A DNA stretch of 64,000 nucleotides from Chrysomallon squamiferum (lineage: Eukaryota; Mollusca; Gastropoda; Neomphalida; Peltospiridae), in the NCBI GenBank assembly GCA_012295275.1, contig CM022665.1, positions 18,170,150 through 18,234,149 of the forward strand, in the 5' to 3' direction. Made by a program: the position numbers and the translations under genes. Positions 22,661-36,000 of this stretch are shown here, one piece after another (position 1 is the stretch's first letter; every line of letters starts with the position of its first letter). The notes under the pieces are model-generated. The model ran no database searches. It was not told the origin of the DNA and saw only the letters and a list, made by a program, of their open reading frames with translations.

Positions 22661-24242
22661 ATTACATAGGTAGACTGAAACAGCTGTGAAATCATACTCT
22701 AACTAAACAAGGAAATATTTAGTAGCATATACTCCCACTGTCCCAGGCTAAAGTTTTATTATACAAATGACCATCATGTCTCAATTTGTTTTATATTTTT
22801 CTCAAGAACTCTTCAATCTTTACGTGAGTAAACGCTTTACTGACTGTTCAACCAGGTGTTACAAAAAGTGTTTGTGTGATGCTATAATAAAAAATGAATA
22901 AACAAACAAACAAACAAGCATAAATAAATAAATATGATTTCATCATTCTCGAGGTCGTACATTTTTGTTTAAAATAATTTTAAAATTTTAAATAATTAAA
23001 TAAATGAAATAAAATAATTTAGAATGGACGATAATATCAGATAAGATTTCAAAACTGTAACTACTTTATTTACAGCACATGAATATCGCAAAAATATTCA
23101 TATTAAAAAGTTGTGACTCTTAGTAAGAACTATAATATTATGTAAGAGAATATGTCTTCAGTGTTAAACTTCACGCGCATATCTGTAGTACATTCTTCCT
23201 ATACTGTAATCCTTCAATTTATGAGACTAAATTCATTGTCATTGTCATTAGGAGATGAAAATCGGTTGACCTGTAAGTCAACCAAATCTATCTATCTATC
23301 TATCTGTAACTATGGTTTGCATTTGTAAGGTAAGTAGATCATTTTGACATGCCTAGGGGGCTTGTATGTCTTAATGACCCAAATGGCTTGCCAGCAGGAC
23401 CTTTGGCTTCTAAAGGTGAGGTATCCTTAATAAAAACCTTGGGTACTGAAGTCAGAAGTATTGGGCCGCAAGTCACCCTCTAATAGACCACAATACTGTT
23501 CATCAACAGTTGATATGACTACATTTCTCAGCAATACTGACAGTGCTCGCTCTGTCATGACTCACCAGGCAAGTGTAGCGCCGGACTCCTTACCTCACGC
23601 GAGTCCATCTTCAGCTATTGAAGTCCTTCAAAACTGCATAAACCTGCAGCAGTTAACAACTACAACAACTCTTTTAGAAGCTGTACGACACAAGAAGTTA
23701 TCTACAGTGAACAGTATCATTCATAGTCACTGCTGGCCTTGATGTGTAGTCAACAAGTGAACGAACGAAAAAAAACAAATTATTTATATGTTCTCCATTC
23801 TTTCAATATAATGAAATTAACAGATATATCCGACTAGAGATAAAAGGAATGAAACCAGCATAAAATGTTTATAATTAAATATAATTATTCAGCGCACAAA
23901 AGAAAAAGTCTGTAGAAACGCCAACTGGTAAAACTCGGTCAGCCTGTCAGTGCGTGCTAAATCATGATATAATCTTCCTCGGCCATGACATTATCGATCT
24001 GTACCTAACATAGCAACCAATAAAAAAAACTGTTTTTGTTTCGGACTATGACAACCATAATCAAGAAGTGAAAAAAGAATCAACTTATTTATATGATTAT
24101 ATCCAGTTTTGTGGTACGCTAGCCTGGTTTGTATTAGATCTTACAGTCTGAAGTAAGTTTTTTTCTTTGTTTTGTTTTTATATACTGTCTTATTTAATCA
24201 ATTAGCCAACCAGTTAATCAGTTAACCGATCAGTTAATTTGA

Positions 24243-25196
24243 AAAAGTAAATATTGTATTCTATATATACTGCTTATCACAGACTACAGTATTATTAATC
24301 AGACAGAATGAAAAACAGCTAAGTGATTACGTCATAATGAAACTGAGTTATTCTTTAGCATAAGACAATCTTTTATTTTTGTGTAACTATATCATAATAA
24401 TCAGTTAGAACGCAGCCTAGAAAAGGTGCTAATTAATTACTGACTTAAAGCAACATGATTAAAGGTAGCTATAGAAGTTTTGTGTCTTTTGTTCTAGAAA
24501 TAATAAATTATAATAAAATCTGTAAAGCAGCGTAGTGTCACGGTGACAGTTTATTCCCGAATCTGGCAGTGAGATTATAACACATCGTAACTGGACACGC
24601 CAGTTGTTCCATTTCTGGCATGTATTGCTCACCCTTACTAATTGATATTCCGTCATCTTAATTGATGGCCCTTCACCTTAGCTGATGTTCCCGGTACCAC
24701 TGATGATTAATCGTACCATTGACGGTTGACTGTTGATCGGTGATCAAAGCAATAACAAAGGCAATTAATTACGGTCAAACATAACAAACATCATGACTGT
24801 ATAGTATTTATATAAGTAGTATTTCCAGTCTCCAAATCTTACGTTATAACATTAATTTCCTTGCAGCCTCTACTCTGGATACCCTTTTCATACATCTCTT
24901 AATTGATCTCGTTAACCCCACACGTCTAAATTGGTAGTATTTCCTGTCTCCAAATTTTACTGAGATATAACATTAATTTCATGTCTCCAAAGATTAATTT
25001 TCTTGCAATCTCTATTCCGGCTCACCTCTGCTCTTCACTGCTCATTAAAGTTAATCTCGTTAATCGCCCCCTCTGTTCTTCACACATCTCGTTATCCCCA
25101 TGCGTCTAAATTGGCCTTAATTGCTCACGCCAGTTTTCCCATTTCTGGAAGCGGATTAGAACACCTCACCGCTTACTTAATCTGGAGACTGCTCTG
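24243..25196. other. Spacer between the segmental duplication copies
   Basis: Contains an imperfect ~125-bp direct repeat (AGTCTCCAAATCTTAC/GTCTCCAAATTTTACTGA ... ATAACATTAATTTC ... ATCTCGTTAA... CGTCTAAATTGG) at about 24826-24940 and 24940-25115. The CACGCCAGTT...CCATTTCTGG block at 24596 and 25127 is also repeated. No gene is supported. Confidence 0.6.
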
Positions 25197-26237
25197 TTTG
25201 ATTTGTTGATCAATTTGATGTAACCTGCATATGCTCCGTAGAGAGTTTGAGTTTATATTTATTTCTAACAAAATCTGTTAGGGAAAATTAAAAGAATTAA
25301 GAATTACAGTATTTCATTTAACGTCCTCAACCACTATATAATATAAATATTTTGTTTTGTTTTGGTGTTCATAGTGGATACTTGATATTATATATAGTTT
25401 ATATCTGCAGTATATGCAAATACATGATTCTATTATAATCAACCGTCATAGTTTCTTAATTACACAGTCAGCGGGTCCACCAAAGGCGCAAACCCATGAC
25501 ACGAAACGAACCATATTTTAACAGAGTCATTAGTACTTGAAGGCTAACATGTCTTATGTGCTACAAGAAGAAACCCAAGTCCCTGGTATAATCCACAGAC
25601 TTGGAAATCTTCACACATTTCAGACGACCTGGATTGTGACGTAATGGTCAGCTGATTAACATGAAGGTTAAAATTTAACAGAATAAGAAAACGTAATATT
25701 AAACACATTTCGTACACACATTTACACAGTATACACACACTTACCCTGCAATCATTATAAATAGCAAGACAAGATGACTTCATAAAATATAACTTGTTGG
25801 GACTATATTTATTTTGATAAATTAATTGTTTATATAGATATATAAACTCACGCACACAGACACATATAGGGATTGAGCGATATTGTGACGTGAGCAAAAT
25901 AATCGTACTCTTGTACTAAATTTCACCTTACTTTTAACATGCGGCGAAGTTCTTAGTCGTCTTCTTTTGTTTTAGAAATACATGTAACTTGGAAATGGAA
26001 AGTATCCGTTCATTTTGCCTCCATGTTGTCCACTGATCTCCGAGAAACGAGGAAGTTCATTGTAAACAAACATACGAATAAAACTTCTGTTAAATGGTTT
26101 TGTTATCGTTATCACTAGTACAATTATATACATCGTTTATTATAGGAACATTATTATTTTTATCATCACCATCGTCTTTATAGTTGCTACTAGTAAAGTA
26201 TATAACGTTTATTACATATGATAAACCATTTCGGTAC

Positions 26238-26288
<51 letters not shown>

Positions 26289-28522
26289 TAATGTTATTAT
26301 TATTATTATAATTAATTTATTTATTTATGTCTATCAAATTCACACATTCACAAAAAAAAAAAAATAATGAATTATAATCTCGTCAGTCTCAGTGTTGTTT
26401 GAATTATTATATTTTACGTTTCGTTGTTGAACTTCGATGACTACTTTTATTAATTAAAAAAACAAAAACAAAAACAAACCTAAAAAACATCATCTATGGG
26501 ATTGCATCATACTGAAACTGAACAAGAAAACGTTTCATTCTATATATATTGCTGGTCTCAGACTACTTTTATTAATTTGAGTGAAAAAAAACAAAACAAA
26601 ACAACATCTATGAGGTTGCATCATACTGAAAGTGAAACTGAACAAGGAAACATTTCATTCTCTATATATTGCTGGTCTCAGACTACTTTTATTAATTTGA
26701 CTAAAAAACAAAATAGCTAACAGAATGCTTCATACTGAAACTGAAAAAGAAAACATTTCATTCTATATATACTGCTTGTATCAGACTACTTTTATTAATT
26801 TGAGTGAAAAAAACACAAACATCTATGAGATTGCATCATACTGCAACTGAAACTGAACAAGGAAACATTTCATTCTATATATACTGCTTGTCTCAGACCT
26901 ACAATGTTATTACATAGGTATACTGAAACAGCTGTGAAATCATACTCTAACTAAACAAGGAAATATTTAGTAGCATATACTCCCACTGTCCCAGGCTAAA
27001 GTTTTATTATACAAATAACCATCATGTCTCAACTTGTTTTATATTTTTCTCAAGAACTCTTCAATCTTTACGTGACTAAACGCTTTACTGACTGTTCAAC
27101 CAGGTGTTACAAAAAGTGTTTGTGTGATGCTATAATAAATAAATGAATTACGAAACAAACAAACAAGCATAAATAAATAAATATAATTTCATCATTCTCG
27201 AGGTCGTACATTTTTGTTTAAAATAATTTTAAAATTTTAAATAATTAAATAAATGAAATAAAATAATTTAGAATGGACGATAATATCAGATAAGATTTCA
27301 AAACTGTAACTACTTTATTTACAGCACATGAATATCGCAAAAATATTCATATTAAAAAGTTATGACTCTTAGTAAGAACTATAATATTATGTAAGAGAAT
27401 ATGTCTTCAGTGTTAAACTTCACGCGCATATCTGTAGTACATTCTTCCTATACTGTAATCCTTCAATTTATGAGACTAAATTCATTGTCATTGTCATTAG
27501 CAGATGAAAATCGGTTGACCTGTAAGTCAACCAAATCTATCTATCTATTTGTCTGTAACTGTGGTTTGCATTTGTAATGTAAGTAGTTCATTTTGACATG
27601 CCTAGGGGGCTTGTATGTCTTAATGACCCAAATGGCTTGCCAGCAGGACCTTTGGCTTCTTCTGGACTGGGTAGATGCTAAACAGATATGAACTGAAGGT
27701 GAGGTATCCATAACAAAAGCCTTGGGTACTGAAATCAGAAGTATTGGGCCGCAAGTCACCCTCTAATAGACCACAATACTGTTCATCAACAGCTGACATG
27801 ACTACATTTCTCAGCAATACTGACAGTGCTCGCTCTGTCATGACTCACCAGGCAAGTGTAGCGCCGGACTCCTTACCTCACGCGAGTCCATCTTCAGCTA
27901 TTGAAGTCCTTCAAAACTGCATAAACCTGCAGCAGTTAACAACTACAACAACTCTTTTAGAAGCTGTACGACACAAGAAGTGATCTACAGAGAACAGTAT
28001 TATTCATAGTCACTGCTGGCCTTGATGTGTAGTCAACAAGTGAACGAACGAAAAAAAACAAATTATTTATATGTTCTCCATTCTTTCAATATAATGAAAT
28101 TAACAGATATATCCGACTAGAGATAAAAGGAATGAACCCAGCAATAACTAAAATGTTTATAATAAAATATAATTATACAGCGCACAAAAGAAAAAGTCTG
28201 TAGAAACGCCAACTGGTAAAACTCGGTCAGCCTGTCAGTGCGTGCTAAATCATGATATAATCTTCCTCGGCCATGACATTATCGATCTGTACCTAACATA
28301 GCAACCAATAAAAAAAACTGTTTTTGTTTCGGACTCTGACAACCATAATCAAGAAGTGAAAAAAGAATCAACTTATTTATATGATTATATCCAGTTTTGT
28401 GGTACGCTAGTCTGGTTTTTATTAGATCTTACAATCTTAAGTAAGTTCTTTTGTTGGTTTTATATATTGTATTATTTAATCAATTAGCCGACAAGTTAAT
28501 CAGTGAACCTATCAATTAATTT
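25197..28522 (+). repeat. Segmental duplication, copy 2
   Basis: Direct-orientation partner of 20017-24242, keeping the empty site for the Tigger-like MITE. Homology fades after ATCAATTAGCCGAC...GTTAATCAGTGAACC near 28522. It includes its own set of the ~110-130-bp tandem units (about 26470-26920). Confidence 0.9.
26470..26920. repeat. Four ~110-130-bp tandem units (duplication copy 2)
   Basis: Same unit series as 22200-22660, without the poly-A expansion and with one unit start shortened. Confidence 0.85.
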
Positions 28523-28869
28523 GTCTACTTAATTATTTCGTATTGGTGTATTTGTCTGTTGTTACAATTTGTTAGTTTGATATGGTATATTTTTGTGTTA
28601 TTTTGTTTCTGCATTTATTTATTCATGCGTTTGTGTGTCTATTTGTTTGTCAAAGTATACATTTTGTGTTGTTATTGCAGACAGGACTAGTTCTCTGTTT
28701 TTTATTGTTGGTGCCAAGTTTTTAGGTGTATATTCAATTTTAATTCATCGAGTGAGATGGGCAGTCAAATAAATAATACTTCAAGTTTTTGGATAGACCA
28801 CAGCAGTTAATAAGGTTTTTGTTATCTAATTTGTTACAGGAATAATACTTGGTTGGATGGAAGGAAATA

Positions 28870-30280
28870 TACTCTCCCAAAAAAGAAACGCAAAATGGTT
28901 GATTTCTTATATAACTTGTGTAAACTGACACATATCGATGTACAAACTATTAATATAATGACATTTGGTGATTCAAACATAAATCTTTTGTTACAGGCGC
29001 CAAAAAGCAGGTCACACAAAATAAAGGCTATGATCGTGTTTATTAGCCAAAACGTACCCGCATGCAAACCACGTTACCAGTGCATGTGCACGTGCGGCAC
29101 ATGAAACTTGAATACGAGGGTTATAAAATTGCAAGGTTTTCGAATACTTCTGTTCGTTAATTTTGTTCTGACCCAACACCAAACAAATACCACGACTGAG
29201 TGAACCGCAACGAAACAACGCCATCGGCCGTTTACAAGCTGGCGAATCCTTCTTGGCCGTAGCCCTGGTGTTCCATGTATCCCCAAGCACCATCTTGAGA
29301 TTGTGCTATCAGTTCCAGCAACATTAAACAACATGTGACTGTCCCAGATCAGGTAGACAACGTGTTACCATCAGGACCCAGGACCGCTACATACGGGAAA
29401 GAATCACCACGGCAACCTCTACTGCTTCAGCAATACCAGATCTGCGTAGAATATCGGACCAGACAGTGCGCAATCGTTTACGCGAGGCAGGTATTCAAGC
29501 CAGACGGGTGTAAGAAGAGTGGTTTTGATTCAACAACATCGTTGACTACAACGTCAGTGGTGTCAAGTGCACAGAGTCTGGCCTCAGTTACGTTGGAGAA
29601 CTGTCTGGTTTAGTGACGAGGCTCGATTTCTGCTTCGTCGAGCTGATGGAAGACGTCGAGTTTACAGACGTCGTGGTGAACGTTTTGCTGCAAACTGCAT
29701 AGAGGAAGTGGACAGATTCAATGGTGGTAGTGTGATGGTGTTGGCAGCAATCTCATACACTGGCAGGACCAACCTGGTTCACATCCAAGGCAACTTAACG
29801 GCATAGAGATACTGTGATGAAATTTTGCAGCCACATGTCGCTCCAATTATGAATAATGGTAACGCTGTATTCCAGCACGACAATGCGAGACCACATGCAG
29901 CCAGACTTACAACAGCGTACTACACAATAACATTCAGGTCCTGCCCTGGCCCTCAGAATCTCCGGATTTGAACCCTATAGAGCATTTTTGGGTCGAGTTG
30001 CAGAGTGGGCCACCATTCCACAAGGTGTAATTTGTAATGTCATTATTGCTATTGGACGGAAATGTCAGGCAGTTCTGGACTGCCATGGTGGGCACACAAG
30101 GTATTGATATTATACTGTTATAACCTTTATCTTTAACCTTTTCAATGTAATAGCATTAATATTAATGAATTGCGAAAGTATGTGTAAAATGTGAACATTC
30201 TTCTGCTTTCTGTTGATCCATTAGATAGATATTCCCAATGTCAATAAAATCTACTTTTGGGTTTCTTTTTTGTTAGAGTA
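28870..30280 (+). mobile_element. Tc1-like transposon (~1.41 kb)
   Basis: The left end TACTCTCCCAAAAAAGAAAC and the reverse complement of the right end TACTCTAACAAAAAAGAAAC are matching terminal inverted repeats, continuing with CAAAA-type homology. TA occurs on both sides (28868-28869 and 30281-30282). Length and internal transposase remains fit the Tc1 family. Confidence 0.88.
29195..30035 (+). pseudogene. Tc1-like transposase (broken)
   Basis: Reading across frames gives an HTH part (NAIGRLQAGESFLAVALV then HVSPSTILRL, about 29216-29310), RYIRERITTATSTASAIPDL, the first catalytic block VWFSDEARFLLRRADGRRRV (about 29602), GGSVMVLAAISYTGRTNLV, the second block VFQHDNARPHAARLTTAY (about 29870) and PWPSESPDLNPIEHFWVEL (about 29946) with the third acidic residue. 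Stops (for example TAA near 29325, TAG near 29804) and at least two frameshifts break it. The DDE-type triad is recognisable but the protein cannot be made intact. Confidence 0.85.
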
Positions 30281-30304
30281 TATAATACCTATATATGAGA
30301 AGAA

Positions 30305-30790
30305 AGGTTGAGAACTTGATCCAAGAAATTACCGATATATTACATTACTAAGTTGTATAGGGAAATTATTTACATCTATAATTAATAATAGACTGACAGT
30401 TTTTCTGATCAAGTTGAATTACTGGAAAAATGTCAGTCAGGTTTTTGACAAGTTCAGGCTAGAACTGACATTTTCATACTACATATTTTATTTGAATTAT
30501 TAAAAAGAACGAAGAAAAATATGTGCTATGCTCTTATCGATTTTGAAAAAGCCTTTTATTTTGTATGGCATATTGGTTTATGTAAAAAGATATATATAAT
30601 AAATTATATCAACGGGAAATATTTCAGAATAACATTATGATGGTATAAAACCAAGAACTGTACATGGCAGCACTAAAATCAGTATATTTTCCTTGCAATA
30701 CTGAATTAAGGCAAGGGGAACATTTTTTACCTTTTTCTTTTTTACTACATTTAAACGATTTATCAAATTGTTTAGCCACATAAAACTAAA
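30305..30790 (+). pseudogene. Non-LTR retrotransposon reverse transcriptase fragment
   Basis: Across frames: NYRYITLLSCIGKLFTSIIN then NRLTVF (the N-Y/W-R-PI-LLS-x-GK-x-F motif), FELLKRTKKNMCYALIDFEK then AFYFVWH (palm motif with the first catalytic Asp), and QGEHFLPFSFLLHLNDLSNC (RQG-x-LSP-F-x-L-x-x-NDL). Several stops and frameshifts show it is dead. The YxDD motif was not found. Confidence 0.75.
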
Positions 30791-30799
30791 AGTACAGAA

Positions 30800-32123
30800 T
30801 CAGTAACATTCGCACTGCTTGACAATTACTATCACTATGTGACAGGGATTTGGCCAATTACGATGGAATAGAATTCATACAAAAATAAAAGGTTGTGTTA
30901 ATTTTCTTGTGAAAAACAGGAGATAATTTATATCAGTTGCACTGTTTTGAAATGTATTGTAAAAATGGACAGCATCCATGTCTCACAGAGATTGCTAGTA
31001 GGCTGTCCGCCTTATCTGTGGTCAAGTCTTTGGTTACGCAGGGTACATTTTACTGACTCTTCCCTGCCAAGTTCAACCTTGGCAGTGACATCAGTTTGAC
31101 TCATGGCTTCTGTTACTATCTGGCTTTGCTTGTCAAAACTTTGCTTGGCTTGCTGCTTCATCTGAGAACAGCACTTGACAGCTGCGACTTTTGTCTCCGA
31201 TGGATAATGATTATGAGCTGCAATTAACTTTGATCATCATTAACCAAGTTTGTGGTTAGGGTTGCCTTGCAATCAGTAGTGCGTTGCACCTTATGTTACG
31301 AGGCTTAGTTAACTGTTTAGTGTAGATGAAACCACTGAAAATTAACTTCTGACCGACTTTGTTGCATGTTATGACTTCCATCGTGAACAGAGCAAACTTT
31401 CTAACTAAAGCTAATGATATTTTCATTGGTATTTATAAGAAATACATCTGCTTGTAATAGAACTGCTCAATTTTTCAAAGAAGTTAATCCAAGGAAGCCA
31501 CTCCTTCAGAAGTTCCATTATGTTTTTTGTAAGCAGCACTTAATTGATTATCTTATTGTGATGGACTGAACTAAAAATATCAAGAAGAAGGGAAAGATAC
31601 ATAAACACTATGTCTGAGGTTTCTTTCTCTTTGTTTATACTTGAAGTACTTGGGCAATGCCACCAAGATACTTGGAACATTAATATACTGTAAATATTGT
31701 CATTGACGCTATTTTAAGGAACCCAGGACAGTAATTGTCTGTCAGTATTGTTCATCGGTATGAGATGTTATCTGTGTGACTGGGGTAAAAGATAGTTCAA
31801 GAACATGAGAAAATATCTGGCAAGGGAGAAAGACGTTTGGATCAATTATCTGAAATGTATTTACAGTTTTATCATCGATAACATATAATTATCTATCATG
31901 TTGTACAATGATACAGAGGAATTAAAGATATAACTGAAAACGAACTTGTGTATTTTTTGTGCGAGGATGCAATTATGGTGCCATTTTTTCCAACTTGCCT
32001 TTTATCCGGTGCCATTTTTTTCCGTACACAGATGCACAAGTACATTCATACATAATGTTACTGCGCATACAATACTTAAAATATTCTCAAGAATGATATC
32101 ATTATGTCAGTTCAATCATAACG

Positions 32124-32164
<41 letters not shown>

Positions 32165-32217
32165 AACCAAAAACAACCCCTCAAATACTTATACATATAT
32201 AGTTTTGGGTGAAATAT
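30800..32217. other. No gene recognised
   Basis: Less AT-rich at about 30990-31330, where short open frames on both strands do not match any family I recognise. The stretch GTGCCATTTTTTCC...CCGGTGCCATTTTTT (31978-32020) resembles 3268-3312. It ends with a (TA)n tract at 32127-32160. Confidence 0.45.
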
Positions 32218-32519
32218 TGGATGAAATTGTTTGATTGGAATTTCTATAACAGGGCATAGAAGTGAAATAAATAAGAAAAATAAAGACTTCTCATTATCTT
32301 TTGCAGACTGAATGATATGGAAAGTCTCTCTTCAGTCAGTACTTCAAACGGACTAATTCCTGAGTTTACTCAACCTTTGGATGAAAGATACAAATGTTGT
32401 TACTGCAAGCAGGTTCTTCGTAATCCAGTCCAAACACAGTAAATGAAAATACACCTTACATCTGAAACTAAATTGCAGTCAGATTGTATCCAGGATTACT
32501 ATTATTATCAACATCATCA

Positions 32520-32527
32520 TTACTATG

Positions 32528-32563
<36 letters not shown>

Positions 32564-32670
32564 AATGTTATTATTGTTATTATTAATTTTCTTATTGTTC
32601 TTATTATTATAAATATTATTATTTTTATTATTACTACTGTTATTGTTATCATCATCATCATTATTATTAT
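32520..32670. repeat. (ATT)n tract at the copy B deletion junction
   Basis: Triplet repeats lie directly after the point where intron 1 sequence ends and intron 5 sequence begins. Confidence 0.85.
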
Positions 32671-33036
32671 TATTTCATTGTTACTACCATCAGGACAGAA
32701 TTTAGTTATGATGGCTGAACTGTTGAGGCCTTCCCTAATTTGGATCCAAAATAGTAGGCTTTTTCTAGCTTGTAGGCAAATCAGACAGTAACTAATAATT
32801 GTTTTTGCTGTATTGTTATTATTACTGTAGATCACTGTTATTGTGATGCTCTTATTATTACTATTATCACTATTATTGTTGTTATTGCTGCTGCTGTTAT
32901 TATTATTATATACATGAACTTTGTAACAGAAAGTGCAAAATATCAATTTTGATAACATTCTTTTCTTTCACTTGTAGATTGTCATAAAGATTGTAATAAC
33001 TTTGTTTGGCGGATAAACATGTAACCTTGAAATATT

Positions 33037-33059
33037 ATTATTATTATTATTATTATTAT

Positions 33060-33097
<38 letters not shown>

Positions 33098-33098
33098 A
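33037..33098. repeat. (ATT)n(AGT)n compound microsatellite
   Basis: About eight ATT triplets followed by about twelve AGT triplets, expanded relative to copy A (about 9460-9495). Confidence 0.95.
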
Positions 33099-36000
33099 AA
33101 ACAAACAAACAACAACAACATTTAAATCTTATTTTCAGTTAAGTGACCACTTGATGACCTGTCCAAAAAAGCCTCAGGAATGTAAATTTAAACAAATTGG
33201 TTGTGATTTCACTGTGAGTATTTCTTTTAAATCTTTAAACTTTAGTATTATGTTATTCGTTTCTTTCTTTTTCTTTCTTATTTATTTACTTATTTCTCTA
33301 TCACTATTATTATTATTATTATTATTATTATTGTTATTATTTTGTATATCTATTGTCATTATTTTTATCATTATTACTATTATTATTACTACTACTACTA
33401 CTACTGTTATTATTATTATTACTGTTATCATCATTATTATTCAGATCCTTTTTTTATTAATTAACATCTTTATTATGACAAACCATATTATTCCATCTTT
33501 TTTTTCTCTCTATATATATCTGTAAAAATTTGTTTGAACAATTGAACAACGGGTTGATAAAAAAAACGATAAAAACGCACACAGGTTTATTGCAAATGGA
33601 ACAGATTTTCAAGTGTATCCAGTGTACAGATAAATGTATACATAATCTTTCTATTAAGCTTTAGCCTGTACATCTAGGTAAAAAAAATAAAATAAAGGGT
33701 TATGGTGAATATTCATAAAAATATATTTCACATAATCTTTAAGATCATTAATATTTCTCATTTAAAGTATTTATGAATGGAAAATGTCTATAATCTGGTA
33801 TTTAACATAGAAATGTATGGACATATAGATTTAAAAATGTTTACAGTTACTAAATTATTTTTATGGTCATTGTAAAGGGAAGTGCAGAAGAAATGGCACA
33901 TCATGAGAGTCATTTCATGTCCCATCATCTAGAACTATTAACTGTCTTTACAAATCCAATGGACTTACAACATCTGGATACTAAACAGAAAATACAGGTA
34001 ATAAAATTAAATACTAGATAAATATTATTTGATTTATTTATCTATTATTATTGTTGTTGTTCGATATTAAACATGGTCAAATAATTATTGTTATTTTTAT
34101 CATTATTTGTCATTATCATTATAATTTTCATTATTGTTGTTGGATATTAAACAGAAGATAGAGATACAAATATTTGTTTATTTATTGTTATTTTTAACAT
34201 TATTGTTGTTGTTATTTTTAAATGTATTATTCATATTTTTGTTTTGAAAGGAATTGACAGCAGAGAGAGAGATGAATTAAAAAAACAGCTGGCTGACGCT
34301 CAAAAGGAAAATGAGAACCTAAAGAATTCTTTAAAACATTTGGAGAAAACATTGAAGGATGTGAGGGTGAGAATTTATAATGCTTGTCATATTCCATGGC
34401 TAATGGTTAAATAATGTATTTACTGTAACTAAAATTGCTTGTTTTTTTAAATTACTTTTTCATTTCAGTTGAAGTAGATAAAGTAAAGATATCAAAAAAG
34501 AATGCAGATATTTGTATTTGATAACTATATACAGTTTTGGATACATACCAGGATTAATTGTGTATTATTTCCTTTCAGGTTAAGATGGTTGGCCACACTG
34601 AAAGGCTGATCCTTCTGGAGAGAAAGATGGAGGAGTTGCCACGTAAAGACACTTTTGAGGAACATGCCAGAGACATGGTGACACTGAAGGAAAAAATGAA
34701 CCAGTTACAACGACAGACATTATCACTGGAAGGTGGTGCAACAGTTGCCAGATATGGAACTTTGAATGCAATGGAGGGTTGGCAAAAAGGAGATGTATAT
34801 CTTAACTCTATTCATCTTACCATTTGCTTTTTATTAAAGGATAGGATGTTTTCAGTACTTGTTAGCCAGCTTCACTGATATGATGTATATATGTTACAGG
34901 AAATATGTATAATCAGGAAATGTGTATCATCCTGAAAATTTCAGAAAATGTTATTCACTCTTGAAACTGGGAATCATCCTCGGACTGTAGTTGATGGAGA
35001 ATTTCAGGAACAAGGCTAGATGATGACAGGCAAATGTGAACAAAATGGGCAACACTTAATTCCATTGTGGAGACTGGAGTTCTTCTGAAAGAGAAGAAAT
35101 TTGAGTCCAAGAGTCCATTCAGTTGTACTCCCTCTAGGAAATAAGCATGTCCTTACTGTGAGTTTGCTCTTTCTGTGGACCCTTGACTGTGTGTATTTCA
35201 AGGTTTCCCAGAGGTCATCATGAACTCAAGCCAGATTACTTTCAGTTCAATGATTAGACTTATTTTCTGACACTTTCAGGAATTATACATATTTCCTGTA
35301 ACATTTATGCTGTAGCCCATTTTGCAGTGATTTCATTTTAAATGGAATATACTTCCACTAATGGAATGTATTTTATGAGGCTATTTCCTAATCTAAACAT
35401 TTAAATACTCAGAATATAACTGTAATATTATTTTCAGTAAGAAGTAGAAAAAGTTACGAATTCATGCTTGTATATTCAAACTCTGTCTGTTTCATATGCA
35501 TACATACACTTACACATTCTCGTTAAGTTTGATTGGTTTTGGATACTGCCTGTGTCACTACTTATTTTACCATCACTTTGCCAGTCAGATCATACTAACA
35601 GTCTGTTCTGATAATCATTAATTTCAAGTTTTAAAATGTATACATATATATTAAACAATTCTTTAAATAACATGCTTCACACCATCACTGCTGAAAGGTA
35701 TTAGGAGCCTGTTGCAAGAAAATAAAAGAGACAGCAGATTTGAAGTAAATTACTTTATTGTCTCATGGAAATTTTGTTTTTGTAAAAACAGTATGATTAC
35801 AAGTAGTTTATAGAGATTAACACTGATTAATTTTCTTCTTTTGTTTCCTGTTAAAAAAAAATAAAATAAAAAAAAGTATAAAAAATAAAACGGTGGCTGA
35901 AAAAAGTCACAATTTAGTATAGGAAAACAAATCACAGGAAAAAAGTCACAATTTTTATATAAAAAAAACGTGTTGGTTTGTAGGGTATTGAATGCGGCAT

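Larger units (their letters stand above)
20017..24242 (+). repeat. Segmental duplication, copy 1
   Basis: Beginning with TGATTTGTTGATCAATTTGA, this block matches 25197-28522 nearly base for base in direct orientation. Differences are a transposon insertion (20233-21125), microsatellite lengths and a few small indels, such as an extra 20 bp near 21277 and a missing ~35 bp near 23410. No gene is recognised inside. Open frames at 21210-21632 (-) and 23461-23742 (+) recur in copy 2 but with altered ends, so they do not look constrained. Confidence 0.9.
32218..35830 (+). pseudogene. TRAF copy B, partial duplicate with exons 1, 6, 7, 8, 9
   Basis: Direct-orientation copy of copy A from about 3934 to about 12490. 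Recognised exons: 32307-32438 (start ATG 32317; RING first half), 33139-33213, 33878-33997, 34251-34366 and 34579-34777. Exons 2-5 are lost: the sequence jumps from intron 1 (about 32492) into the triplet-repeat part of intron 5. Exon 8 has a 2-nt insertion (CAGAGAGAGAGATG for CAGAGGGAGATG), giving a stop within ten codons. There is no sense-oriented MATH exon. Homology stops at 35830, where the tandem array begins. Splice sites of the remaining exons are intact, so it may still be transcribed. Exon 9 differs from copy A by only a few residues (EHARDM, KMNQLQRQ, AMEGWQ), so the duplication is moderately young. Confidence 0.88.

Noticed and set aside
23461-23742. 93-codon plus-strand frame recurring at 27744-27983
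   Set aside because: It starts at a non-ATG codon and is cut by a stop 14 codons earlier in the second copy. It may belong to a retroposon ending in the A-rich tract at 23767, but no family was recognised.
30990-31620. GC-richer stretch suspected to encode another transposase or a gene exon
   Set aside because: Frames are interrupted on both strands and no motif could be recognised.
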